Counted from the first letter of the stretch, positions 27,501-37,938 are shown. The stretch is 64,000 nucleotides of DNA from Anoxybacillus tepidamans PS2 (GCF_000620165.1 NZ_JHVN01000005.1:124001-188000), one strand, 5' to 3'. Notes: generated by a model not told the origin, from the letters alone. Numbers and translations are program-made.

Positions 27501-28672
27501 TGTTCATCACCGTCCCCATCTTCATCAACAAGCAACTCTAGAAACAGCCGAACCAGTTCATCCGTCGGTTTCGCCCCTCCTGTTTGCTTCTCATAAAAGC
27601 GTTGAAACAGTATTTCAATGGGAACATGTTCGCGCATTTCCTGCACTACCTCTTCTTTAGTCAAAAATTTCGGTCGAATATATATGAATCCGTCATACAG
27701 CTTCCGCAAACGATGGATTTCCTCGAGGGTCAATGAATGCTCCACAGTTATTTCTAAATCAATCCAAGCGTTGCGATCCTTGCCTTCCTCGAGCCAACGA
27801 TATACTTGCGCAATCCCCTCTGTTGCCTTCCACCTGACAAGAGGCCTGCCGCTTGATAGTGGAATTTCTAAGGCATTGGCCTCTTTTCCAGGATGAACAT
27901 CGATAATCGTGACCGATTTAGTGTAGCCTGCTTCAGAAAAACTGTAGGCTAGCGGTGAGCCAGAGTAGCGTGCAGGCATGCTCGCCCGCTTGACATTTTG
28001 CGGGCGGTGCAAATGCCCAAGAGCCACATATTGGGCGCGCGATGGAAAACGCTCGGCAGAAACGGTATATGCTCCGCCGACTTCAATCGGCCGCTCTGAA
28101 TCCGATGTCGCTCCCCCAGCCACATATAAATGGCTCATCGCAATGTTGACCGTATCATGGCGAAAACTTGCATTCATCGCCGCAAAAATTTCGCCTACTT
28201 TTTCGTCATAGCCTTTCCGCAACTGCTTTTCATCGTTTTCAGATGCAAGCAACTGCAAAAGCCTCGATTCGGATGGATACGGAAGTGCGCCGAGCATCAG
28301 CGTTTCTTCGCACGACGGAACATAAATCTCTTGAACTTGGTTTGTTGGAAAACCGAGCAATGTAATCGAATGGCGAACAGCCAGCATGGATGCAGCAGCC
28401 AAGCGGTCAGGATGATCGTGGTTTCCAGCAATGACAACAACTGGCCGCTGCCCGTCATTTGACAGTCTAGCTATGCCCTCATAAAACAATTGTTCTGCCG
28501 CGGCTGGCGGATTGACAGAATCAAAAGCATCCCCCGCCATCAACACTACGTCAATGTTCTCTTCCTCTACGATCGCTACCATTTCATCGATAAATTGCTC
28601 CTGTTCGCGCAGCCGGCTTCGCCCTTCTAGCGTTTTCCCTAAATGCCAATCAGCTGTGTGCAAAATTCGCAA
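27497..28672 (-). CDS. sbcD: nuclease SbcCD subunit D
   Basis: A 391-aa Mre11-type metallophosphoesterase. Metal-binding motifs are ILHTADWHLG, VLMAGDAFD, VVIAGNHDHPDR and YVALGHLHRPQ. A TTG start at 28672 is chosen since AGGAGG lies seven bases upstream, and the resulting length equals that of B. subtilis SbcD (391, from memory). The addA stop at 28684 is 11 bases upstream, so the genes are co-transcribed. Partner of SbcC. Confidence 0.93.
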   Translation of the reverse strand: MRILHTADWHLGKTLEGRSRLREQEQFIDEMVAIVEEENIDVVLMAGDAFDSVNPPAAAEQLFYEGIARLSNDGQRPVVVIAGNHDHPDRLAAASMLAVRHSITLLGFPTNQVQEIYVPSCEETLMLGALPYPSESRLLQLLASENDEKQLRKGYDEKVGEIFAAMNASFRHDTVNIAMSHLYVAGGATSDSERPIEVGGAYTVSAERFPSRAQYVALGHLHRPQNVKRASMPARYSGSPLAYSFSEAGYTKSVTIIDVHPGKEANALEIPLSSGRPLVRWKATEGIAQVYRWLEEGKDRNAWIDLEITVEHSLTLEEIHRLRKLYDGFIYIRPKFLTKEEVVQEMREHVPIEILFQRFYEKQTGGAKPTDELVRLFLELLVDEDGDGDEQ

Positions 28673-28683
28673 ATTTCTCCCTC

Positions 28684-31600
28684 CTACATCGGAAACAATT
28701 GCGCACAATCAAAAACATAGATATAACATTCATCAACACGCTTTTTCCAAATTTGCTCGATAGCACGGCGATATAGCTCCATCTGTACTCGATAGCGCTC
28801 ATTCATAACCGCCTGTACATCATTCATCCAACTCACATGGTCTGTTTTAAAATCAATCAAGACGAATCCTTGCTCATCCTCAAATACGCAATCGAATACA
28901 CCTTGAACGAGAATGACTTCTTCTTCACCGCTCCATTGCGCATATGTTTCATGCGAGGAAAGCGCCAAGCTGAACGGTACCTCTCGTTCTACACGCGCTG
29001 CTTTACGCAAACGCTCGCCGATGTCGGTTTGGAAAAACGACACAATACTAGCAATATCGACTTCCCTAGCCTGCTCCTCCGTCAACCATTCACCGCGAAC
29101 CATTTTGCTGATTTGCTCTCGAAGCCTCTCTTCTGTCACATCCTCGGTTAAATCAACATGCTGCATCACAAGATGCATCACTGTTCCTTTTTCGGCAGCA
29201 CTTAACCTCTTCGTTTGTATAAAGCGAGGCCGTTCAATGATTTGTGTACGGAGCGGGCGCAAAAACGCTTGATCAGCATGAGCACCGAATGTTTCCCGCT
29301 GCCGCTTTAGTTCGGACACCGTTTGCTTTGCGCGTGAAATAGTGGAAAGTTCATACGGATATTTCCAACTCATTCGGCGTGCCACTTCGTCATACAAGCC
29401 GCTTTGAATCGAAACGCGTTCCATCATGCGTAACTGTTCATTCATTTGTTCCGCTACTTGTTCGAATTCGTCTTGACGCCTGCTGATTTCTGAAGCAGGA
29501 ACAACGTGAACAGCCCATTTCGCCGGGTGAGCGGAAATTTCACTTTCTATAGCAGCGCCGTTTCGTAAAGTCGAATTATCTGCATGGCGAACAAGCGAAT
29601 AGCCAATCCAGTCTAAATAGCACCGCGCGGAGGCGCGTACGTAATCAGGCAACAGCCAGTCGCAATGAGCACACGCAGATTGCCACTTCTTTTTCTCGTT
29701 TTCTAGCTTTTTAACCGTTCCAACTAAATACAATTTTTCTTTGGCGCGCGTTAAAGCCACGTATAAAACCCGCATTTCTTCCGCTAGCAGCTCTAGTTCA
29801 AGCTTTCTCTTAACAGCAAGCTGCGCAAGCGTCGGATAGCTGACACGTAAGCGTGGATGAACAAAATGAGCAGCAAAACCGAGCTCTTTATCCATTAAAT
29901 AATTTTGTCGCAAATCTTGCGTATTGAAGCTTTTGGCTAGCCCTGCTACGAAGACAACAGGAAATTCGAGCCCCTTACTTTTATGAATCGTCATCAGCCG
30001 AACGACATCCTCTTGCTCGCTGAGAGAACGCGCTGCTCCAAAATCATCATCTCTCTCTTGCATCCGTTCGATGAAGCGCAAGAAGCGGAAAATGCCGCGG
30101 AACGATGTATTTTCAAATTGACGCGCCTTTTCATACAGCGCATGCAAATTCGCTTGGCGCTGTTTGCCGCCCGGCAGTCCGCCGACAAAATCGTAAAAGT
30201 GCGTGTCGCGGTATATTTGCCAAATTAATTGCGCCAACGAGCTTTGTCGTGCCGCTGTACGCCATGCCTGCAACTTTTCCGCAAATGCGGCTGCCTTATC
30301 ATGCAACAATTGCTCCGTGTCGGACGACGGCTGTTTCTGTAAAAACGCCAAAAACGCTTCATAAAACGTTCCTTTTGGCTTTTCAAGCCGTAAAAGAGAG
30401 AGCTCATTTTCGTTGAGACCGACAATTGGAGAACGAAGTACAGAAGCAAATGGAATGTCTTGAAATGGATTATCGATCACCTTAAGCACCGAGAGCATAA
30501 TCGAAACTTCTGTAGCCGCAAAGTACCCAGAAGAAAGTTCTGCATAAACGGGAATCCCTTGTTTGCGAAACTCCTCCATAATTTGCGGTGCCCATGGCAT
30601 AGAGCGCAGCAAAATGACGATATCGCGGTACATAATGCGCCGCTGTGCTTTTAATTGGCGATCATATACGTAAAATGGTTCATCGATCAGCTGTCTGATT
30701 TTTTGCGCCATCCATCGCGCCTCGAGCTGGGCGTTTTCTAGTTCCTGCTGCTCCATTTCTTCCTCTGTCGCTTCCACTTCACTTGCCGCCGTGCTGTCAG
30801 CTTTATCAATAAAAATACATTCAACAGGTTGTACCTTTTCCGGATAGTAAGTCGCTCCAAACTTCAGTTCCGCCTTATCGTCATATTGAATCTCTCCGAC
30901 GGCTTCCCCCATAATTTGTCTAAAAATAAAATTCGTACCGTCTAAAATTTCAGGACGGCTCCGGAAATTTTGTGCTAAATCAATGCGCATTCCGCTATTT
31001 TCTCCATTAGCTGAAAAACGCTGGTATTTCCCTAAAAAGAGAAACGGTTCAGCCAGACGGAACCGATAAATCGATTGTTTCACGTCGCCTACCATAAATA
31101 AATTGCCTACCGCCTCATCATCGTCGATGACAAGCCGTAAAATCGTTTCCTGCACCATATTCACATCCTGATACTCATCGATCAACACTTCGACAAATTG
31201 TGAACGGTAATCAAGCGCAGCATCAGAGGGAAGCGGCTGATCAATCGTCGATGAAGGATGGAGCAAAATTTGCAGGCAATAATGTTCTAAATCAGCAAAA
31301 TCGACAATTCCTTTCTCCGCCTTCTTTTTTTGCAAACGATCGGACAGCTCGAGAACAAGATTTACAATCGTTTCAACTACCGGCTTCATCTCTCGTAAAT
31401 GGCGAAGCCACGTTTCTGGCTTAAACGCAAACAATTCTTCTTTGAGACCTTTGATTCGCTCTTTAGCCTTTTCCCGCAAATTTTTTACTTCTTCAATGAG
31501 TTCCTCGTCGCATTCCTCATGCTTTGGCTTTCTTTTTGCGGTCACCCACGCAAGCGACTGAAGCGCATCGTAAAGCCCTTGCCACGAATCGTTTCTTGCT

Positions 31601-32421
31601 TTCTCCAACTCTTCTATTTTCATCATATCGCTTTCAAGCGTTTCACGGAGATAACTAGGGCCGTTCGGATGCTGTGTCAAGTCGAGCGCCCGCTGTATCA
31701 TGTGTTTGGCTGCTTGCAGTTGAAAATCGATATATTTGAACAAATAGCATGCAAACGGAAGCTCGTCTATAGCTGTATCGTCGGCGATCTCATACATCGC
31801 TACAAGTTTATTAAGCCACTCGGCAGGATACGGATGAGAGCGGGAAAATTCGTACAAACGCAAAACGACTGTCTGCAAGCCGATATCTGTCCGATCGCTT
31901 GTATAGCGATCCACGACGCTCAAAAACATTTCATTTTCTTCTTTTCCATACTGCTCTTCAAACAGTTCCTCAATGACTTCTTCTTTCAGCAACTCGATTT
32001 CTGTTTCATCAGCAATCCGGAATACTGGATCCAGATCAATTAAATAATAATACTTGCGAATGACATCTAAACAAAACGAGTGGATGGTTGAAATCGATGC
32101 CTTTGGCAATAAGCTCATCTGCCGACGCAAATGAAGCGAATGCGGCTTTTCGGCGATTGCTTTTTCAATTCGCTCACCGATTCGGTGCCGCATTTCCGCC
32201 GCGGCCGCATTCGTGAACGTCACAACAAGCAGCTGGTCGATATCAACGGGATGTTGCTCGTTAAGTATTTTTTGAATGATTCGCTCGACAAGGACTGTCG
32301 TTTTTCCGGAACCGGCGGCCGCTGCCACGAGCGTATGCGCTCCATCTACCGCGATCGCGCTCCACTGCTCATCCGTCCAAAGTTCCCCTTGAGGTTTGGG
32401 CGGGAGAACTTTTTTCATCAT
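28684..32421 (-). CDS. addA: ATP-dependent helicase/nuclease subunit A (AddA)
   Basis: A 1245-aa UvrD-type helicase fused to a RecB-family nuclease; with AddB it processes double-strand breaks until a Chi site and loads RecA. Near the N-terminus is Walker A AAAGSGKTTVLVERI; further on VLIDEYQDVN (Walker B), GDVKQSIYRFR, and VVRLMTIHKSKGLEFPVVF. The nuclease motif FVLIDFKTDH is close to the C-terminus, at about residue 1190. The start overlaps the addB stop (ATGATG), with GGAGGGG upstream. Length is standard. Confidence 0.95.
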   Translation of the reverse strand: MMKKVLPPKPQGELWTDEQWSAIAVDGAHTLVAAAAGSGKTTVLVERIIQKILNEQHPVDIDQLLVVTFTNAAAAEMRHRIGERIEKAIAEKPHSLHLRRQMSLLPKASISTIHSFCLDVIRKYYYLIDLDPVFRIADETEIELLKEEVIEELFEEQYGKEENEMFLSVVDRYTSDRTDIGLQTVVLRLYEFSRSHPYPAEWLNKLVAMYEIADDTAIDELPFACYLFKYIDFQLQAAKHMIQRALDLTQHPNGPSYLRETLESDMMKIEELEKARNDSWQGLYDALQSLAWVTAKRKPKHEECDEELIEEVKNLREKAKERIKGLKEELFAFKPETWLRHLREMKPVVETIVNLVLELSDRLQKKKAEKGIVDFADLEHYCLQILLHPSSTIDQPLPSDAALDYRSQFVEVLIDEYQDVNMVQETILRLVIDDDEAVGNLFMVGDVKQSIYRFRLAEPFLFLGKYQRFSANGENSGMRIDLAQNFRSRPEILDGTNFIFRQIMGEAVGEIQYDDKAELKFGATYYPEKVQPVECIFIDKADSTAASEVEATEEEMEQQELENAQLEARWMAQKIRQLIDEPFYVYDRQLKAQRRIMYRDIVILLRSMPWAPQIMEEFRKQGIPVYAELSSGYFAATEVSIMLSVLKVIDNPFQDIPFASVLRSPIVGLNENELSLLRLEKPKGTFYEAFLAFLQKQPSSDTEQLLHDKAAAFAEKLQAWRTAARQSSLAQLIWQIYRDTHFYDFVGGLPGGKQRQANLHALYEKARQFENTSFRGIFRFLRFIERMQERDDDFGAARSLSEQEDVVRLMTIHKSKGLEFPVVFVAGLAKSFNTQDLRQNYLMDKELGFAAHFVHPRLRVSYPTLAQLAVKRKLELELLAEEMRVLYVALTRAKEKLYLVGTVKKLENEKKKWQSACAHCDWLLPDYVRASARCYLDWIGYSLVRHADNSTLRNGAAIESEISAHPAKWAVHVVPASEISRRQDEFEQVAEQMNEQLRMMERVSIQSGLYDEVARRMSWKYPYELSTISRAKQTVSELKRQRETFGAHADQAFLRPLRTQIIERPRFIQTKRLSAAEKGTVMHLVMQHVDLTEDVTEERLREQISKMVRGEWLTEEQAREVDIASIVSFFQTDIGERLRKAARVEREVPFSLALSSHETYAQWSGEEEVILVQGVFDCVFEDEQGFVLIDFKTDHVSWMNDVQAVMNERYRVQMELYRRAIEQIWKKRVDECYIYVFDCAQLFPM

Positions 32422-35400
32422 TCTTCCCCTCCGTTTTCATCCAATTGCTCAATATGTTTATTTTTTAACACTCGGTAACGGTCTTGTTGAAGTGAATCGT
32501 CAAGCTGACAAAACGCTTTAAATTCGCAATATTGACAAGCCGTTTCATTTTTCCTTTTATATGGTGCAATATCAGTGATTCCTTGAACGATTTGTGTTCC
32601 AACTTGTTGAAACACTGCGCGAACATGTTGACGCAACCGCTCAAAATCTCGTTCCGATAAAACCCCAGAATTTTTCGCAATCGAGCCGTCTTTATTGATT
32701 TTGACAGGAACAATCGCAGAGCCTTTCCCGGCATCGAGTGTTTGATCCATTAATTTGATAGCTTCGTAATCATTAAGAAGCCAGCCGTTCATTTTAAAGC
32801 TTTCGAAAATTTTCCGCTCCGCATCTGCTTCTTCTAACAACGCATTTTTACTTTTAATAATTGGATTATGAATATGGAAATATAACACCCCCGCCGGCAA
32901 TGCCTTCGTTCCGACCAGCTGTTCAGCGTATTCGATGACGATATCTAAATAGGCAAGCATTTGCAGCGTTAATCCGTAATAGATTTCCGTAAAATCTAGT
33001 TTTTTATTGCTTGATTTATAGTCGATAATGCGCAATAAAACGCCTTTTGAACTTTTGGCTTGGTCGATGCGGTCAATCCGTCCGATTAATTCAAGGATCG
33101 TGCCATCAGCAAGCTGGAATTTTAGCGGCGGAAGCGGGCCATTACCGCCAAATTGTAATTCTACTTCTAAGGGAGCAAATCCGCTCATTTTCGCTTGCTC
33201 GCTCAATACGGTTGTCGTTCGTGCCATAATATGGTGCAGCTTCCGCTTCACATAGTGATAACGGTGCGAGCTCAGCAAAATCTCTTGTTGTATGTACGGT
33301 GCGATTTGCTCGACCGCATCATATGACAGCTTCTCACATTGCTGTTTTGAAAGCCGAGCCCAATCCAACTGCTCCGCACGAACACGCTCGGTAATCATTT
33401 TTAACGCATAATGAAACAACTGGCCAACATCAGGCGCCTGAAGCCGAAAAACATTGCGTTCCTTTAAACGGAGGCCATATGAAGCAAAATGGGCAAACGG
33501 ACAGCGATTGAACTGCTCGATGCGCGACACGCTCGCTTGCAGTTTGCGTCCATACAGCTTCTTACTAATCTCCTTTTCAAGTTTTTTTGTTCGATTTTCA
33601 TAGAAAAGCGCACTAAGAACTTTTCTCGCCCGCTCTTTCCATTCATCATTCTCCGTGTAGATGTTGTATACATCCCACCAAACCGGCTCAATAGGATATT
33701 GCCGTTTCCACGCTTGCAGTTGAACCGCAAGAGCCCCAAGCGTTGCCGCATGATTCGCAATAAAAGCGAGCTGGTCGTGCAGCGAGGAATGAAGCGGTTC
33801 GCCTCCCCATTGTTTTTCTTGTATAGCCGGAAACAGCTCTTTTATTCTCTTCAGTAATATGGATGGCAATAGCGATTTTCCTTCTCCGTCAGCGAGCGGG
33901 TATGTAATATATAGCCGCTCTGCTGGGCTTACAAGCGCCAAATATATGGCAAACGGCTCATCAAGCAGCTGCTCTTTGCTTGTCGGCGCAACGCGTACCG
34001 AAAAATGATAAAGTAGCTCGCGATCTTTTTCGGATAACATGCCGCCGTCATTCTTTTTCGCTGGGATAATCCCGTCGTTAGCACCAACGATAAATACACA
34101 TTTAATATCTGATAGGCGAGAGCGATCGAAGTGGGCGATAAGCACTTGATCAATCGCCGGCGGCACTAGCGAAAATTGCAGGCTATCCAGACCTGTTTCA
34201 ATAATTTTTGCAAACAATGTAAGCGGCAGCGCCTCGTCTCCTAGTATTTCAACATATTGGTCTAGTAAATCAATTACAGCATTCCATACTTGCTCATGAT
34301 GGCGGGCCATGAGTAATTGTCCCTTTTCTTCCGCCTCATCACGAAGCTTCTCGAGTTTTTTAGGCACGTGCAATTGTTCAAAATATAAGTAAAGTGCCTC
34401 GCACATGTCTCTTCCCGTCTTGGCTTTTTTCAGCCGCTTTTGCAGCCCCAAAAGCGGTGCTGCCACCATTTCTCGCCACCTGTTGAGCTTTTCCTCGTAT
34501 TCCCTTTCTTCATCTGTTTGTGGTGTACCTATATCTTCAAGACCACGGTAACGCTGGTATGTCCATCTCTCGGTCCATTTGGCCCCATAAATTCCTTGTG
34601 CGAGCACATAGTTTTCAAGTTGATCCATTTCCTCGCGCATTATTTGAACATCACCATCAAGCGGAAAAAAGAAATCAGTTTTCACTGCGCGGAAAACAGC
34701 CTCATATCGCCAATTACTATTGATGACATCAAGGCTTGCGCGAACAAACTCGATAAACGGATGGTTGCCCATTGATTCTTTCTCATCAATAAAATATGGA
34801 ATACTATAGTCAGCAAACACCGTTTTGACGATGTCTCGATAATCATCAGAATTGCGAATTAACAGAGCCACATCACGATAACGGTATCCCTCATCGCGCA
34901 CAAGCCGGATAATCTCCCGCGCAATTCCTTCTACTTCCGTCCGGCGGTTCGCTGCTTGGCATAATTGAATAGAATCAACACGTTCGGTAAAAGGAACAGC
35001 TGGACGCACATCGTAATACGCCTCTAAATGGCGAAACGCTTGATGACGATGGCGCACATTTTCTTGCAGCATCTCCACGCCCTCGAGCGGCACATTATTT
35101 AAAAGTGCCATATTTCGAAGATCATGATAAGTTTTTCCTGTCATGCGGAATAAATGAAGGTCGTGAGGCACATGCTCATTATAAGGCTCGTCCACCGTTA
35201 GAGCCACCGTCACTCTCTTGGCAAAACACAACAGCTGCTCAATCACCATATATTCTTGCGGTGTAAAATGGTGAAACCCATCGAGGTAAATTTCTGCATC
35301 CTTAATATAGGTTGAATGCGGAATTTTTTCCGCAAGAAGCCGCAAATAATCTTCCGAATCAACATATTGTTGGATCAGTTCATATTCAAATTCTTTATAA

Positions 35401-35903
35401 ATAAGCTGCAAATCTTTTAGTTTATCAGCCAACACCTTCTCTGCCGCACTCGCGCGATGGCGTAATTGTGCTTCCGTTTGTTGAAGCTGTTCTGGTGTAA
35501 CACAATAACGTTTGCATTCAATCAGCATTTCTTCTAACTGTTCAATGAATCCGTTTTTTTCGGCCGCACTCCCAAACAATACGAGTTCTCCCTTGTGTTT
35601 ATCAACAATTTTCCGCAAAAGCATACGCACACCCGTCTGATTTAAATGGTAGCGGCTCATGCCCCCTGTCTCCTGCAATACGCGCCACGCAAGCCTTGTA
35701 AAGCTGAACACTTGAGCGCGGATCATTCCTTCAAGTCCTGGCGTGCGAATAAGTGAATACTCCGACTGAAATGTCATTTGCTCCGGTACAATATAAATGA
35801 TTGGTGAACCAAAAGGCTCCCCCTTTAATTTTTCACGGATTTCATCTAAACATTTTGCCGTTTTTCCAGTTCCTGATCTTCCAATAATAAAACGAAGCGA
35901 CAT
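32418..35903 (-). CDS. addB: ATP-dependent helicase/nuclease subunit B (AddB)
   Basis: A 1161-aa subunit that carries Chi recognition and the second nuclease of AddAB. Its N-terminus has the ATP-binding loop GRSGTGKTAKC. The C-terminal RecB-like nuclease (IIDYKSSNKKLDF) is framed by the four cysteines of the iron-sulfur cluster: one in FNRCPFAHFA and three in CQYCEFKAFCQ. ATG 35903 (MSLRFIIG) is chosen with AAGGTG upstream; a longer frame to 35978 has no better site. First gene of the repair operon. Essential motifs are all present. Confidence 0.95.
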   Translation of the reverse strand: MSLRFIIGRSGTGKTAKCLDEIREKLKGEPFGSPIIYIVPEQMTFQSEYSLIRTPGLEGMIRAQVFSFTRLAWRVLQETGGMSRYHLNQTGVRMLLRKIVDKHKGELVLFGSAAEKNGFIEQLEEMLIECKRYCVTPEQLQQTEAQLRHRASAAEKVLADKLKDLQLIYKEFEYELIQQYVDSEDYLRLLAEKIPHSTYIKDAEIYLDGFHHFTPQEYMVIEQLLCFAKRVTVALTVDEPYNEHVPHDLHLFRMTGKTYHDLRNMALLNNVPLEGVEMLQENVRHRHQAFRHLEAYYDVRPAVPFTERVDSIQLCQAANRRTEVEGIAREIIRLVRDEGYRYRDVALLIRNSDDYRDIVKTVFADYSIPYFIDEKESMGNHPFIEFVRASLDVINSNWRYEAVFRAVKTDFFFPLDGDVQIMREEMDQLENYVLAQGIYGAKWTERWTYQRYRGLEDIGTPQTDEEREYEEKLNRWREMVAAPLLGLQKRLKKAKTGRDMCEALYLYFEQLHVPKKLEKLRDEAEEKGQLLMARHHEQVWNAVIDLLDQYVEILGDEALPLTLFAKIIETGLDSLQFSLVPPAIDQVLIAHFDRSRLSDIKCVFIVGANDGIIPAKKNDGGMLSEKDRELLYHFSVRVAPTSKEQLLDEPFAIYLALVSPAERLYITYPLADGEGKSLLPSILLKRIKELFPAIQEKQWGGEPLHSSLHDQLAFIANHAATLGALAVQLQAWKRQYPIEPVWWDVYNIYTENDEWKERARKVLSALFYENRTKKLEKEISKKLYGRKLQASVSRIEQFNRCPFAHFASYGLRLKERNVFRLQAPDVGQLFHYALKMITERVRAEQLDWARLSKQQCEKLSYDAVEQIAPYIQQEILLSSHRYHYVKRKLHHIMARTTTVLSEQAKMSGFAPLEVELQFGGNGPLPPLKFQLADGTILELIGRIDRIDQAKSSKGVLLRIIDYKSSNKKLDFTEIYYGLTLQMLAYLDIVIEYAEQLVGTKALPAGVLYFHIHNPIIKSKNALLEEADAERKIFESFKMNGWLLNDYEAIKLMDQTLDAGKGSAIVPVKINKDGSIAKNSGVLSERDFERLRQHVRAVFQQVGTQIVQGITDIAPYKRKNETACQYCEFKAFCQLDDSLQQDRYRVLKNKHIEQLDENGGEE

Positions 35904-36003
35904 AGATTCATCACCTTTATTTCCCATCGTTCTCTTTATTTTAGCACGTGTGTTCGTTTGCTTTAAAGAGTGAGCCATCCATTACCTAATTTTTCAAAAA
36001 AAG

Positions 36004-36039
36004 AAAAGGTATTCATTGTTCTTTCGATGAATACCTTTT
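36004..36039 (-). terminator. terminator of the signal peptidase gene
   Basis: AAAAGGTATTCAT and ATGAATACCTTTT arms with a ten-base loop start two bases after the signal peptidase stop, separating it from addB. Confidence 0.8.
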
Positions 36040-36040
36040 T

Positions 36041-36583
36041 CTAAAAACGTGTCCCAATTTCGTTAAACGGCCAATAACGGACATTGACTTTCCCTACAAT
36101 TTGGCTCATTTTAATACATCCAAAATGCCGGCTGTCCCAACTGCTTAAACGGTTATCTCCCAACACAAACACACAGCCTTTAGGAACCGTTTTTTCTCCG
36201 GTTACTTCCTCAAGCGTAAAATCGCCGGTCAATTTTCCATCCACCAACTTGCGCTTATATGGCTTTAAATACGGCTCTTCCATCGGTTTTCCGTTAACAT
36301 ATAATACATCGTTTTTATACACGATCTGATCTCCGGGCAAGCCAATGACGCGCTTTACATAGTCCTCATGCGCATTCGCATGAAACACCACAATATCAAA
36401 TCGTTGGATGCTTCCTAATTTATTAACAATGAGTAAATTTCCCTCCTGAAGCGTCGGCATCATCGACTCGCCTTCAACCACATAGTTGGTAAAGAACAAG
36501 AAACGAACAAGAAAAACGAGAGACAACCCGATTCCCCATATAACAGATTTTCTCCTATAAATTGGTCGTTTGTTCATAATCAT
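36041..36583 (-). CDS. sipV: type I signal peptidase (SipV-like)
   Basis: A 180-aa membrane-bound serine protease that removes signal peptides at the outer membrane face. One N-terminal membrane helix (residues 12-34) is followed by the catalytic Ser40 in GESMMPTL, Lys77 in YVKRVIGLPGD, and the conserved GDNRLSSWDSRHFG box. A start at ATG 36577 is also possible (GGGTGG better spaced). In B. subtilis sipV lies beside yhjE and close to addB, the same order as here, hence the name. Confidence 0.9.
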   Translation of the reverse strand: MIMNKRPIYRRKSVIWGIGLSLVFLVRFLFFTNYVVEGESMMPTLQEGNLLIVNKLGSIQRFDIVVFHANAHEDYVKRVIGLPGDQIVYKNDVLYVNGKPMEEPYLKPYKRKLVDGKLTGDFTLEEVTGEKTVPKGCVFVLGDNRLSSWDSRHFGCIKMSQIVGKVNVRYWPFNEIGTRF

Positions 36584-36595
36584 TGCCCACCCGGT

Positions 36596-37213
36596 TTAAG
36601 AATCTTCTTTACTTGCCTTTTCAGTTAACGAAAACCTCGCCTCTACTTTCTTTCCCGCATACCACAAAAGAAAAATGATGACGACTACAATTACTGTACG
36701 AAGCGGCTGTTTAGCTAATGCCTCAAGATCATACCCGATAAAACTAATAACAAAAATCATGACCATTTTTCCAAATAAAACCGCCAGAATAAACTGCTGT
36801 CTGCTAATTCTTGACAACCCCGCAACAACATTAATAATAGCTGACGGAGTAAACGGAAAACAGAATAGTAAAAATAGCGGACCAAAGCCATGGCGCTCTA
36901 CCCAATTGACAAGCTGATTCACTTTTTGATAGCGGCTTAAAAATTTAAAAAATTGCTTTTGTCCGACTTTCCTTGCAAGCAAAAAAACTAAGATTGATCC
37001 AAGGCAAGCGCCGATCCATGAAATCATCATCCCTTGCCAAAATCCAAAAGCAGCCGCGTTAGCCATTACAAGCACAAACATCGGGAGAATCGGAAAAAAA
37101 GATTCTAATAACGTTACAATAACGCCGGGCAACATTCCGAAAGATCGGTAATGTTCTAATAGTTCTAATACATGTTTTAAAGTAAGCGATTCTTTTAACG
37201 TTTCAAAGTCCAT
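36596..37213 (-). CDS. yhjE: TVP38/TMEM64 (DedA-like) membrane protein YhjE
   Basis: A 205-aa membrane protein with about five helices and the SNARE-associated/TVP38 core: ESFFPILPMFVLVMANAAAFG, then GACLGSILVFLLARKVG and FGPLFLLFCFPFTPSAIINVVAGLS. Members may act in lipid handling or transport; the activity of this one is unknown. It lies 12 bases upstream of sipV in the same direction, probably co-transcribed. Confidence 0.83.
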   Translation of the reverse strand: MDFETLKESLTLKHVLELLEHYRSFGMLPGVIVTLLESFFPILPMFVLVMANAAAFGFWQGMMISWIGACLGSILVFLLARKVGQKQFFKFLSRYQKVNQLVNWVERHGFGPLFLLFCFPFTPSAIINVVAGLSRISRQQFILAVLFGKMVMIFVISFIGYDLEALAKQPLRTVIVVVIIFLLWYAGKKVEARFSLTEKASKEDS

Positions 37214-37306
37214 GAATACTCCCCATTCACATTGTTGCTGTCACTTTTATTTTACACGGTTGTGAGGGGAATATAAATAGAGAGAAGTTTAGCAACTTTT
37301 AAAAAC

Positions 37307-37849
37307 TCATGATAACCAGTCTTTTGTTTTATCCATTCGAAAAAAGTATTTCATTTTCCGCTCTCGCGCTTCCATTCGTTCGGATAATTTCGTTCTTAGC
37401 TGTGCAGTGCGATAGAGCTGATTGACGAATGAATGATAGGAAATTTCGAGGCAAATGCTTTTCTCGTTTGTAAAATACACGTTCGTTCTGTCTCCACGAG
37501 AAGGCTCGTATTTTAGCACATGCATATGAGAAATCCATACGCATCTTGCATCATTCGGGGATGTCGTTGGAAATACATAAATTTCGTTGAGTGGCTCAAC
37601 AGCAATCGGGGGTTTATGGGTAATGCCTATAATTTCTTTTGTTCCTTCCTTTCTCCCTTTTAAACTTGAGCCATAGTAATGGCAGCTACGAGCGATAATA
37701 TCAATCGGTTTGAGCTTGACGATGTACTCACCGTCTTCTTCAATTACTTTCGAGTAGCGGTGATCATCAAAATGATGAGGCAAGATAGCCATCGTATAAC
37801 GGCTTACAATAAAATCATCGAGAACAATAAATTCATTCACTTTCATCAT
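37307..37849 (-). CDS. comK: competence transcription factor ComK
   Basis: A 180-aa DNA-binding protein, slightly shorter than B. subtilis ComK (192). The ComK family is recognised by the segments VSRYTMAILP near the N-terminus, LNEIYVFPTTSPNDARCVWISHMHV in the middle, and ISYHSFVNQLYRTAQLR near the end. ComK turns on DNA uptake and recombination genes and its own promoter. A K-box half site lies at the -35 region. The protein looks intact, so the competence switch may function. An ATG one codon later, at 37846, is equally possible as the start. Confidence 0.9.
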   Translation of the reverse strand: MMKVNEFIVLDDFIVSRYTMAILPHHFDDHRYSKVIEEDGEYIVKLKPIDIIARSCHYYGSSLKGRKEGTKEIIGITHKPPIAVEPLNEIYVFPTTSPNDARCVWISHMHVLKYEPSRGDRTNVYFTNEKSICLEISYHSFVNQLYRTAQLRTKLSERMEARERKMKYFFRMDKTKDWLS

Positions 37850-37891
37850 TCATCCACCCCTCGTATTATTCAGAATTATTTGTACATTTAC

Positions 37892-37915
37892 ATCATACCA
37901 TTAAAAGTTATTTTT
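37892..37915 (-). promoter_or_regulatory. comK promoter with an AT-box
   Basis: On the minus strand TATGAT (37892-37897) is a good -10. The sequence AAAA-GTTAT-TTTT at 37903-37915 is an exact AAAA-N5-TTTT AT-box, the ComK half-site, overlapping the -35 zone. A second AT-box at usual spacing was not found. Confidence 0.5.
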
Positions 37916-37938
37916 TTCTATATTTTCAAAAAAATAAA

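Noticed and set aside
31399-32043. Plus-strand ORF of 214 codons in addA
   Set aside because: Antisense to a conserved part of addA; no start signal and low-complexity hydrophobic composition.
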